NCBI GenBank assembly: GCA_026125925.1
Contig: JAHCKF010000202.1
Location: 1 to 6,657, forward strand
DNA: 6,657 bases
From: Pseudolabrys sp.
GTDB lineage: Bacteria; Pseudomonadota; Alphaproteobacteria; Rhizobiales; Xanthobacteraceae
Reading direction: 5' to 3'
Each line of letters begins with the position of its first letter. The stretch's first letter is position 1. The translations under genes and the position numbers were made by a program. This document shows positions 1 through 6,657 of the stretch, in pieces. The notes beneath the pieces are model-generated. The model searched no databases, was not told where the DNA came from, and saw only the letters and a program-made list of their open reading frames with translations.

Positions 1-260
1 CGTCGGCCAAGGGCAACGGCTCGAACATCGCCAAGTTCTGCTACCAGCCGTTCGAGGACCTGGTGCAGAAGGCCAAGACCGTCAGCGACCAGGCCGAGCG
101 CACCAAGCTCTACGAGCAGGCGCAGGTGATCTTCAAGGAACAGGCGCCCTGGTTCACCATCGCGCACTCGGTGCAGCTCAAGCCCGTACGCAAGGAAGTG
201 GTCGGCTTCAAGCTGTCGCCGTTCGGCCGCCACACCTTCTACGGCGTCGATATCAAGTAG
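1..260 (+). CDS. dppA: Dipeptide-binding periplasmic protein DppA, C-terminal fragment (cut by left edge)
   Basis: The reading frame is open from base 3 to the TAG at 258-260, giving the last 85 residues of a peptide-binding lipoprotein/periplasmic protein of the SBP_bac_5 (DppA/OppA) family. Visible landmarks are a CYQPFEDL segment near the start, a helix with KLYEQAQVIFKEQAPWF, then IAHS and PVRKEVVGFKLSPFG. These match, from memory, the C-terminus of Escherichia coli DppA (CYKPFEDL, QAP, IAHS, PVRKEV). The protein would bind di- or short peptides in the periplasm and hand them to DppBC. It is the first gene of the dppABCDF cluster and is followed 47 nt later by dppB. The start, signal peptide and most of the ligand pocket lie outside the window, so exact substrate preference (dipeptide, heme or other short peptide) cannot be judged. 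Family assignment is strong; the symbol rests on the C-terminal match and on the downstream genes. Confidence 0.93.
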   Translation, partial: SAKGNGSNIAKFCYQPFEDLVQKAKTVSDQAERTKLYEQAQVIFKEQAPWFTIAHSVQLKPVRKEVVGFKLSPFGRHTFYGVDIK

Positions 261-268
261 ACGGCATC

Positions 269-298
269 GCCGGGGCGGCCTGAAAGGACCGCCCCGGC
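269..298 (+). promoter_or_regulatory. Intergenic stem-loop between dppA and dppB
   Basis: Arms GCCGGGGCGG (269-278) and CCGCCCCGGC (289-298) are perfect 10-bp inverted complements around a 10-nt loop. The loop can add a few inner pairs (CCT with AGG, one bulged A). No T-run follows, so it is unlikely to be a full intrinsic terminator. Known parallels are stem-loops after binding-protein genes in ABC operons, which protect the upstream mRNA 3' end or partly attenuate transcription so that binding protein is made in excess over membrane components. That role is inferred here. The loop also holds AAAGGA (283-288), the only Shine-Dalgarno-like run before dppB. Confidence 0.7.
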
Positions 299-307
299 TC
301 GCCAGAC

Positions 308-1318
308 ATGCTTCGTTTTCTTCTCACCCGCGTCTCCCTCGTGATTCCGACCTTCATCGGAATCACGCTGCTGGTCTTTGTGCTGGTCCGGCTCATTCCC
401 GGCGATCCGATCGAGACGATGGCCGGCGAGCGCGGCATCGACCCGGCCGAACACGCGCGCCTCGTGCACGAATACGGGTTCGACCGGCCCATTATCGTGC
501 AATATGGGCTCTATCTCTCACGTCTCGTCCAGGGCGACCTCGGCCGTTCCATCGTCACGCACAAGACGGTGATCGAGGAATTCGCCAGCCTGTTCCCGGC
601 CACGGTCGAACTGTCGCTGTGTGCGCTCGCCTTCGCGCTCATCATCGGCATTCCGGTCGGGATCATCGCGGCGGTGAGACGTAACTCCATTTTCGACCAG
701 GGCATCATGGGCCTGTCGCTGACCGGCTATTCCATGCCGATCTTCTGGTGGGGCCTGCTGCTGATCCTCCTGTTCTCGGTGCAGCTCGGCTGGACGCCGG
801 TGTCCGGCCGCATCGCGGTGCTCTATTTCGTCGAAGCGAAAACCGGCTTCTTGCTGATCGATACGCTACTGGCCGGCGATATCCCGGCCTTCTGGTCGGC
901 GGTCTCCCACCTCATTCTACCGGCGATCGTGCTCGGCACCGTGCCGCTCGCGGTCATCGCGCGCATGACGCGCTCGGCGATGCTGGAAGTGCTGGGTGAA
1001 GACTACATCCGCACGGCGCGCGCCAAGGGCCTGTCGAATTTCCGCGTCGTCACCGTTCACGCCTTCCGCAACGCGCTCATTCCCATCGTCACCGTCATCG
1101 GCCTGCAGATGGGTGTGCTGTTCACCGGCGCGATCCTGACCGAGACCATCTTCTCCTGGCCCGGCGTCGGTAAATGGCTGATCGACGGCATCGCCCGCCG
1201 CGACTATCCGGTGTTGCAAGGCGGCACGCTGCTGATCGGCTCCATTATCATGTCGATCAACCTTCTGGTCGACATGACCTACGGCCTGATCAACCCGCGC
1301 ATCAGGCACCAGCGATGA
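308..1318 (+). CDS. dppB: Dipeptide ABC transporter inner-membrane permease DppB
   Basis: This 336-residue integral membrane protein of the binding-protein-dependent transport (BPD_transp_1) family is close in length to E. coli DppB (339 aa by recall). It pairs with DppC to form the translocation channel. The N-terminus MLRFLLTRVSLVIPTFIGIT and the PGDP motif (31-34) are typical of DppB/OppB. Hydrophobic segments lie near residues 10-30, 100-124, 136-160, 198-220, 256-280 and 304-328, consistent with six helices. The cytoplasmic EAA loop that docks the ATPases is at about 227-242 (EVLGEDYIRTARAKGL). TGYSMPIFWWG (139-149) and ETIFSWPG (279-286) are further family landmarks. The ATG at 308 is chosen because it reproduces the family N-terminus. 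No good Shine-Dalgarno lies at normal distance: the nearest purine run (283-288) is 19 nt upstream, inside the loop of the preceding hairpin. The stop overlaps the dppC start as ATGA (1315-1318), implying translational coupling. Confidence 0.96.
   Translation: MLRFLLTRVSLVIPTFIGITLLVFVLVRLIPGDPIETMAGERGIDPAEHARLVHEYGFDRPIIVQYGLYLSRLVQGDLGRSIVTHKTVIEEFASLFPATVELSLCALAFALIIGIPVGIIAAVRRNSIFDQGIMGLSLTGYSMPIFWWGLLLILLFSVQLGWTPVSGRIAVLYFVEAKTGFLLIDTLLAGDIPAFWSAVSHLILPAIVLGTVPLAVIARMTRSAMLEVLGEDYIRTARAKGLSNFRVVTVHAFRNALIPIVTVIGLQMGVLFTGAILTETIFSWPGVGKWLIDGIARRDYPVLQGGTLLIGSIIMSINLLVDMTYGLINPRIRHQR
1284..1307 (+). repeat. Short inverted repeat at dppB 3' end, just before dppC start
   Basis: GCCTGAT (1284-1290) and ATCAGGC (1301-1307) are perfect 7-bp inverted complements with a 10-nt loop, ending 7 nt before the dppC ATG. 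The repeat lies inside codons for the conserved DppB tail (GLINPRIRH). It could tune reinitiation at the overlapping dppC start, but a repeat this short may be chance in GC-rich coding DNA. Confidence 0.3.
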
Positions 1319-2226
1319 CCATCGAAGCCACGCAAGCGCCGGCCGTGCACAAGCCGCCCCCGGGCCCGCCGCATCCGTTTGCCGAGTTCGTCTCCTATTT
1401 CGCCGCCAACCGCGGCGCGATGATCGGGCTCGGCACCATTGTCGTCCTTGTCATCCTCGGCGCCTTCGCCGGCGTCTTCGCGCCGTTCTCGCCGATCGAA
1501 ACCAATGCGCAGGCCTTCCTCAAGCCGCCGATATGGCAGGAGGGCGGTGTCGCCGGCCACTGGCTCGGCACCGACGCCATCGGGCGAGACATGCTGTCGC
1601 GGTTGATCTACGGCGCGCGGCTGTCGCTGCTCATCGGCCTTGCCGTCGTCGCGCTGTCGGTGACCGTCGGCACCATTCTCGGCCTCGTCGCCGGGTTTTT
1701 CCGCGGCATTGTCGAGATCGCCATCATGCGCCTGATGGACATCCTGCTGACGCTACCGACCCTGCTGCTTGCCATCATCATCGTCGCCATTCTGGGGCCC
1801 GGCATCGTCAATGCGCTGATCGCGGTCGCTACCGTGCTGCTGCCGCACTATGTGCGCATCGTGCGCGCCACGGTGATTGCCGAAACCGCCAAGGATTATG
1901 TCACCGCGGCCAAGCTCTCCGGCGCCTCCAATCTGCGCCTGATCGTCAAGGAGATTCTGCCGAACTGCGCCGCGCCGCTGATCGTGCAGGCGACGCTCGG
2001 CATCTCGACCGCCATTCTCGATGCCGCCGCGCTCGGCTTCATCGGTCTGGGCGCGCAGCCGCCGACCCCCGAATGGGGCACCATGCTCGCCGACGCTCGC
2101 GAATTCGTGCTGCGCGCCTGGTGGGTCGTCACCTTCCCGGGCATCATGATCCTCATCACCGTGCTGGCGTTCAACCTGCTCGGCGACGGCCTGCGCGACG
2201 CCCTCGATCCCAAGCTGAAGCGGTGA
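1315..2226 (+). CDS. dppC: Dipeptide ABC transporter inner-membrane permease DppC
   Basis: This is a 303-residue permease (E. coli DppC is 300 by recall) and the second channel subunit. It has a short cytoplasmic N-terminus rich in proline (PPPGPPHP, 14-21), then an OppC_N-type first helix at about 36-57. The periplasmic segment carries the HWLGTD..GRD motif (82-92) characteristic of OppC/DppC proteins. The BPD_transp_1 core has helices near 103-128, 143-165, 168-186, 219-245 and 270-290. The EAA-type coupling loop is at about 189-205 ([17 protein letters not shown]). The C-terminus, with [13 protein letters not shown] and [13 protein letters not shown], is near-diagnostic for DppC. The ATG at 1315 overlaps the dppB stop. 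An upstream in-frame extension back to 1174 exists but only re-reads dppB in another frame. No clear Shine-Dalgarno is present, so translation probably depends on coupling to dppB. Confidence 0.96.
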   Translation: MTIEATQAPAVHKPPPGPPHPFAEFVSYFAANRGAMIGLGTIVVLVILGAFAGVFAPFSPIETNAQAFLKPPIWQEGGVAGHWLGTDAIGRDMLSRLIYGARLSLLIGLAVVALSVTVGTILGLVAGFFRGIVEIAIMRLMDILLTLPTLLLAIIIVAILGPGIVNALIAVATVLLPHYVRIVRATVIAETAKDYVTAAKLSGASNLRLIVKEILPNCAAPLIVQATLGISTAILDAAALGFIGLGAQPPTPEWGTMLADAREFVLRAWWVVTFPGIMILITVLAFNLLGDGLRDALDPKLKR

Positions 2227-2230
2227 CGTG

Positions 2231-3267
2231 ATGGCCGTGATCGAGATCGACAATCTGGTCGTCGAATTTCCGTCCTCGCAGGGCCCGTTGCGCGCCGTCG
2301 ACGGCGTGTCGTTCAAGGTCGATGAAGGCGAAGTGCTCGGCATCGTCGGCGAGTCGGGCTCCGGCAAAAGCGTCGCCATGCTCGCCGCCATGGGCCTGGT
2401 GCCTTATCCCGGCCGCGTCACCGCCGACCGCCTGATGTTCGGCGGCCAGGACCTGCTCAAGCTCAACGACCGCGAGCGCCGCAGGATCGTCGGCAAAGAC
2501 ATGGCGATGATCTTCCAGGAGCCGGCGACCAGCCTCAATCCGTGTTACTCGGCCGGCTTCCAGATCATGGAATCCTTGCGCCTGCACGAGAAGATGGATC
2601 GCAAGCAGGCGCGGCGGCGCGCCATCGAACTCTTGGAGCAGGTCGGCATTCCGGCGCCGGAAAGCCGCCTCGATGCATACCCGCATCAATTGTCGGGAGG
2701 CATGAACCAGCGCGTCATGATCGCCATGGCGATCGCCTGCAATCCGAAACTTCTGATCGCCGACGAGCCGACCACCGCGCTCGATGTCACCATCCAGGCG
2801 CAGATTCTCGATTTGCTGATGTCGCTGCAGCGCGAGCGCGGCATGGCGTTGGTGCTCATCACCCACAACATGGCGGTGGTGTCGGAGACCGCGCAGCGCG
2901 TTGCCGTGATGTATTCCGGCCAGGTGATGGAAACCAACGACACGGCGCGCCTGTTCGCCGACCCGCAGCATCCCTACACCGCGGCTTTGCTCGCGGCCCG
3001 GCCGGAAAGCCGGGTCGGCGACAAGCTCGCCACCATTCCCGGCAGCGTGCCGAGCCTGTACGAGCGGCCGACGGGCTGCCTGTTCGCGCCCCGCTGTGTC
3101 TATGCGACGCCGCATTGCTTCGCCGACCGTCCGGAATTGCGTGACTGGCATTCCCAGCCCGACATTGGCGGCGGCGTGCGCTGCCACTACCCGCTCGGCG
3201 ATCCCGATCGCGACGCCAGGATCGCCGCGGATCGGGCCCAGGCGAAGGCGGCCGCAAAGGTGGTGGC

Positions 3268-3271
<4 letters not shown>
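2231..3271 (+). CDS. dppD: Dipeptide ABC transporter ATP-binding subunit DppD
   Basis: This 346-residue cytoplasmic ATPase works with DppF to power peptide import. Motifs seen: Walker A GESGSGKS (40-47), Q-loop glutamine Q96 in FQEP, signature LSGGM (154-158), Walker B LLIADE (174-179), and H-loop His212. The residue after His212 is Asn (THN) where most ABC ATPases have Asp (THD). The C-terminal oligo_HPY region starts at HPYT (247-250) and holds cysteines 283, 289, 296 and 318 (C-x5-C-x6-C...C), a pattern shared with DppF. I recall structural reports of a [4Fe-4S] cluster at this site in Dpp ATPases, but binding here is inference. The start is taken as ATG 2231 (MAVIEIDNL), 4 nt after the dppC stop, because it best fits the family. 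A GTG at 2228 is in frame directly before it and would add one residue. The Ala/Lys-rich tail (about 330-346) is unlike E. coli DppD as I recall it. The stop overlaps the dppF start. Confidence 0.95.
3256..3263 (+). promoter_or_regulatory. Strong ribosome binding site for dppF
   Basis: AAAGGTGG (3256-3263) matches the AAAGGAGG consensus with one change and ends 4 nt before the ATG at 3268. It lies within the last codons of dppD and supports both the chosen dppF start and independent ribosome loading at this junction. The other internal junctions lack such a site. Confidence 0.7.
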
Positions 3272-4239
<968 letters not shown>

Positions 4240-4250
4240 CGGATGGCAGG

Positions 4251-5546
4251 CTACTTCTTCTTCGGCTCGGCCCTGGCCAGCGCCGTCCGGCCCCATACCG
4301 GCTCGTCGGCGCCGTTGCCCCAGGCATAGGGCCGATAGAAGCTGTGCAGGCCGTAGCGCACCATCTTGCGCATCTCACGCACCCAGATCGGATGCACATA
4401 GGCGGCGTGATAGTGCGTCGACTTGGCGACCTCCGGCACGTAGATCTGGCCGTCCAGCGTCTGCTTGGCGATGCGGTTGGCGCGCGCCCAGTGACCGCGT
4501 TCCGTGATCACCTTGCGCTTGCCATCGCAAGCGAAGGTGAACTGGCAGGACAGGTGCCGGTGGGCGTTCTGATAGACGACGCCGCAGACATCGTTCGGAT
4601 AGAAGTTGGAGAACACCCGGTTCATCACCACCTGCGCCACGGCCATCTGGCCGCGCACCGGTTCGCTGCGTGCTTCCCAGTAAATGGCATTGGCGAGGCA
4701 GCGCTCGGCCTTGGCGTACTCCTTGCCCTCGAGCTTGAGCCGCTGCGCCGGCGACGGCGGCGGCACGCCGGGCGCCGGGATCGGCATCGGCACCATGTTG
4801 AGCGGTGGCAAGGTGATCTGGATCGGCGCCGGCGTCTCGGCCGCGCCGGCCGGAATGCCGACGTCGAGGCTGGCGAGTCGAACCGGCGAGGCATTGGCAT
4901 CGCTGGCGGACGAGGCCTCGGCGCGACCGCCGGCCGGCGGCTCGGCTACCGCGGTGGCGACGGCAGGCGTCGGAGCGATCTGCATCGACGTCGGCAATGA
5001 CGCCAGCGCGTAATGCGCCGGGCGCTGGCTGTCGGCCGGCGGCAACATGGCGAATTCCACGGCATCGTCGTGCAGGCTTTCCGCCAGCTTGGCGACGGCC
5101 GGGCTGTTCTTGACCAGCGTCGGCGCCGGTGCAGTAGCCGGTAAGGGCCGCGCTGGCGCGACCTTGGCTTCATCGCGCCTGGGCAAGGCGATGGGCAGCG
5201 GCTTCACCGCATCACTGAGCGTCGTGGCCGGCCGCGACAGCGCCGCGACCTTCGGCAGGTCGGCAAGGCCATCGCGCGGAATGGCGACGACGATCGAGCT
5301 GCGGTCTGGATAAATCGAAATCTGGTGGATGCCGGCGAGCAGACGAGCCGGCACCTCGTCATAGTGCATGCGGCTGTCGCGCAGAGCCGACGCAACGGCC
5401 GTCAGGGCGTTGGCGCTGAAGAGATCGAGGGCGCTGATCGAAATCGCAGCGACCGCGGATACGACGCAAATCCGCTTGCCGATGACGAAGAGCCTCTCCT
5501 CGAAAGTCGGGCCGAAATCTTCGGGGTCGATGCTGCGCGCTAACAC
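4251..5546 (-). CDS. Membrane-anchored cell wall hydrolase, SleB-like (Hydrolase_2 family)
   Basis: This 431-residue protein has three parts. Residues 1-25 are cytoplasmic, with one hydrophobic segment at about 26-48 (CVVSAVAAISISALDLF...) acting as signal anchor. A low-complexity Pro/Ala-rich linker spans about 100-275. The C-terminal Hydrolase_2 domain is at about 280-405. The domain shows CLANAIYWEARSE (283-295), with Glu291 as likely catalytic acid by analogy with the SleB family, then MAVAQVVMNRV, CQFTFACDG (334-342), a long helix with WARANRIAKQ, and STHYHA (376-381). Homologues are peptidoglycan hydrolases (spore cortex-lytic SleB in Bacillus); alphaproteobacterial members presumably act on periplasmic peptidoglycan. 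Cysteines 321, 334 and 340 (and 283) could form disulfides. The start is GTG (5546-5544), supported by GGAG (5553-5556) 6 nt upstream. The protein ends in PKKK. It is convergent to dppF with an 11-nt gap and has no evident functional link to peptide import. Family is clear; exact substrate bond and role are unknown. Confidence 0.9.
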   Translation of the reverse strand: MLARSIDPEDFGPTFEERLFVIGKRICVVSAVAAISISALDLFSANALTAVASALRDSRMHYDEVPARLLAGIHQISIYPDRSSIVVAIPRDGLADLPKVAALSRPATTLSDAVKPLPIALPRRDEAKVAPARPLPATAPAPTLVKNSPAVAKLAESLHDDAVEFAMLPPADSQRPAHYALASLPTSMQIAPTPAVATAVAEPPAGGRAEASSASDANASPVRLASLDVGIPAGAAETPAPIQITLPPLNMVPMPIPAPGVPPPSPAQRLKLEGKEYAKAERCLANAIYWEARSEPVRGQMAVAQVVMNRVFSNFYPNDVCGVVYQNAHRHLSCQFTFACDGKRKVITERGHWARANRIAKQTLDGQIYVPEVAKSTHYHAAYVHPIWVREMRKMVRYGLHSFYRPYAWGNGADEPVWGRTALARAEPKKK

Positions 5547-5552
5547 GGTACG

Positions 5553-5556
5553 CTCC
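5553..5556 (-). promoter_or_regulatory. Ribosome binding site supporting the hydrolase GTG start
   Basis: On the minus strand GGAG lies 6 nt before the GTG at 5546-5544. This good spacing favours the GTG over downstream ATG/TTG codons that would cut into the membrane anchor. Confidence 0.6.
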
Positions 5557-5686
5557 GCTGACGGGTTCGGTCGAACGAAGCGATCTTAGCTTTGGAAAAC
5601 GCAACCGCACGGATGTTAGGAAAATTTTAGCCAAAGAAGGCAAACAGGAATGATTAATTTGGTCCGCCGTAACGGCTGTTTTTAAC

Positions 5687-5749
5687 GTTTGTTTGTTAAT
5701 TCGCTGCGGTCGGCCGTGCGTCAAGAATTACAAACAACAAACAAACAAC
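5687..5749. repeat. Imperfect inverted repeat of CAAAC/GTTTG units
   Basis: The left arm GTTTGTTTGTTAATTC (5687-5702) faces a right arm beginning GAATTACAAACAAC (5725-5738), complementary apart from single-base bulges. Further CAAAC copies follow to 5749. The 22-nt spacer is GC-rich and contains CGGCCG. It could be an operator for a dimeric or multimeric regulator, an mRNA structure, or simple AT-rich drift. Nothing in the window identifies a cognate regulator. Confidence 0.4.
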
Positions 5750-5773
5750 CTGAAAATCTTGAATAAACAACGC

Positions 5774-5796
5774 GCCGGCCGAACCCAAAAGCCGGC
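5774..5796 (-). terminator. Weak candidate terminator after the racemase-family gene
   Basis: GCCGGC at 5774-5779 and again at 5791-5796 (self-complementary) can form a 6-bp GC stem with an 11-nt loop. On the minus strand it starts 8 nt after the TGA and is followed by GCGTTGTTTATT, which is T-rich but interrupted. Position and orientation fit termination of the leftward gene, but the stem is short. Confidence 0.35.
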
Positions 5797-5803
5797 TGGT
5801 TAT

Positions 5804-6657
5804 TCAGCGCATCCGGTATCGCTCGACGGCCTCCGCGTCCCAGACCATGCCGTTGCCGGGGCGCTGCGGGATGATGGCGTGGCCGTTTTCGATCCGCAAA
5901 GTGTCCCGTAACAGGACATTCGCCCAGTCGACATATTCGAGATAATGCCGGGTCGGCGTCGCCGCGAGCAGGTGGACGCTGACCTCGGGGAACAGATGCG
6001 ATGACATCGGCACTTTCGCGTCGGCGGCGATGGCCGCGGCCTGCAGCCAGCCGGTGACGCCGCCGATACGCTCGAGATCCGGCATCACGTAATCGGCCGC
6101 GCCCTGCTCGATGGCGAATTTCATGTTGGCGGACAGCGAGAAGTTCTCGCCGATCTGCACCGGCACTTTCAGTTCGCGGGCAAGCCGCGCTTGCCCGGCA
6201 TAATCGTCGTGACGGATCGGCTCTTCCAGCCAGGTGATGCCTTCGCTGTCGAGCGCGCGGCCACGCGTCAGCGCTTCCTCGAGCGAGAGCGCCTGGTTGT
6301 AATCGACCATCAGCGCGACATCGTCGCCGATGCGTTTCTTCACCGCCCGCACCGCCGCGACATCGCCTTGCAAGGTCGGGTAGCCGAGCCGCAGCTTCAC
6401 GGCGCGGAATCCGCCCATCGCCAGCAGCGTTTCCGCTTCAGCCGCCAGTTCGCCGAGGTCGTCTTTGATGCCGAGGCCGCAGCTATTGTAGGCCAGCACC
6501 GGCTTGATTTCCGCGCCCAACAGGCTCGCCAGCGGCTTGCCGGCAGCGATGGCGACGGCGTCCCACAGTGCCGTGTCGAAGCCGGCGATCGCCATGCGCT
6601 CGATGCCCGGGACGCCGATCAACGTGAACCGCTTGTTGAGCCGCGCGATCAGCCCCG
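5804..6657 (-). CDS. Mandelate racemase/muconate lactonizing enzyme family protein, N-terminus cut by right edge
   Basis: The minus frame is open from the right edge to TGA (5806-5804), giving about 283 residues. A TTG at 6622-6620 is in frame, but the frame continues past it with family-like sequence (LNKRFTLIGVPGIERM), so the true start lies outside; roughly 80-90 residues are missing. Numbering from that TTG, the enolase-superfamily barrel residues are K76 and R78 (KLR), D107 and N109 (VDYNQ), E133 (WLEEP), E159 (GEN), D182, H209 (SSHLF) and E229 (LEY). These spacings equal those of P. putida mandelate racemase K164, K166, D195, N197, E221, E247, D270, H297 and E317 with no gaps, and S47 fits S139. 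D107, E133 and E159 should bind Mg2+, and H209/D182 form the His-Asp dyad. The lysine equivalent to K166 is arginine. The protein may be a racemase or an acid-sugar dehydratase; the substrate cannot be told. Confidence 0.93.
   Translation of the reverse strand, partial: GLIARLNKRFTLIGVPGIERMAIAGFDTALWDAVAIAAGKPLASLLGAEIKPVLAYNSCGLGIKDDLGELAAEAETLLAMGGFRAVKLRLGYPTLQGDVAAVRAVKKRIGDDVALMVDYNQALSLEEALTRGRALDSEGITWLEEPIRHDDYAGQARLARELKVPVQIGENFSLSANMKFAIEQGAADYVMPDLERIGGVTGWLQAAAIAADAKVPMSSHLFPEVSVHLLAATPTRHYLEYVDWANVLLRDTLRIENGHAIIPQRPGNGMVWDAEAVERYRMR

Larger units (their letters stand above)
5547..5803. other. AT-rich intergenic region between two leftward genes
   Basis: No convincing gene is seen here. 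The stretch is markedly richer in A+T than its flanks, especially at 5612-5770. It should hold the promoter of the leftward hydrolase gene and the 3' end signals of the leftward racemase-family gene. A possible minus-strand promoter has -35 TTGCCT (5643-5638) and -10 TAACAT (5618-5613) with a 19-nt spacer, a poor match offered only as a candidate. The region also contains the CAAAC-type inverted repeat and the small GC hairpin listed separately. Confidence 0.5.

Noticed and set aside
1533..2231. Plus-strand alternative frame inside dppC (232 codons)
   Set aside because: Arg/His/Ala-rich off-frame translation of a clear permease gene.
1753..2391. Minus-strand open frame across dppC and the dppD start
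   Set aside because: Low-complexity Asp/Gly/Arg/Gln composition, no recognisable motif, fully overlapped by well-supported genes.
2171..3187. Long minus-strand open frame (338 codons) opposite dppD
   Set aside because: It mirrors dppD codon structure, is rich in Arg/His/Ala/Gly with no family motif, and spans an unmistakable ABC ATPase gene. This is a high-GC antisense shadow.
5666..5683. Possible plus-strand terminator (GCCG-TAA-CGGC then TGTTTTT)
   Set aside because: Only a 4-bp stem with a 3-nt loop, and no plus-strand gene lies upstream to terminate; probably chance.
5731..5749. CAAAC repeats as a possible CRISPR or tandem-repeat array
   Set aside because: Units are 4-5 bp with no spacers and cover under 20 bp; far too short for an array.
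5693..5911. Plus-strand small open frame (72 codons) spanning the intergenic region into the racemase-family gene
   Set aside because: No Shine-Dalgarno, composition changes mid-frame, and its second half is antisense to a well-supported gene.
6620..6622. TTG as the true start of the racemase-family gene
   Set aside because: The frame stays open upstream to the window edge with family-like residues, and the enolase N-terminal capping domain would be missing, so the gene is truncated by the window rather than starting here.

Overview
This is a GC-rich window (about two-thirds G+C by eye) with dense, tightly packed genes. The most likely source is an alphaproteobacterium, probably of the Hyphomicrobiales (Bradyrhizobium/Xanthobacteraceae-like). 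The basis is the high GC, GTG/TTG start usage and a membrane-anchored SleB-type cell wall hydrolase of a form common in that group. The genus cannot be fixed from the sequence alone.

Bases 1-4239 (+ strand) hold an almost complete dipeptide ABC importer operon in the classical order dppA-B-C-D-F. dppA is cut by the left edge and only its last 85 codons are present. DppB and DppC are the two inner-membrane permeases, and DppD and DppF are the two ATPases. Junctions are tight: dppB/dppC and dppD/dppF overlap as ATGA, and dppC/dppD are 4 nt apart. The only real gap is dppA-dppB (47 nt), which contains a perfect 10-bp GC stem-loop without a U-tract. The binding protein delivers peptide to the DppBC channel and ATP hydrolysis by the DppDF pair drives import. 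Both ATPases keep all ABC motifs and a four-cysteine C-terminal motif.

Bases 4251-5546 (- strand) encode a convergent cell wall hydrolase with an N-terminal membrane anchor, a long Pro/Ala-rich linker and a C-terminal Hydrolase_2 (SleB-like) domain. Only 11 nt separate its stop from the dppF stop. A long imperfect hairpin covers the end of dppF, its stop codon, the gap and the first base of the hydrolase stop, and is the best candidate operon terminator.

Bases 5547-5803 are an AT-rich intergenic stretch. It carries the hydrolase upstream region, an imperfect inverted repeat built on CAAAC units, and a short GC hairpin that may terminate the gene to its right.

Bases 5804-6657 (- strand) hold the C-terminal part of an enolase-superfamily enzyme of the mandelate racemase subgroup, cut by the right edge. 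Its catalytic residues match the spacing of Pseudomonas putida mandelate racemase exactly, except that the lysine equivalent to K166 is arginine.

I see no RNA genes, insertion sequences, CRISPR arrays or phage genes, and no clear sign of a new multi-gene system. The most unusual points are the K-to-R catalytic substitution and the terminator-like structure embedded in the dppF 3' end.
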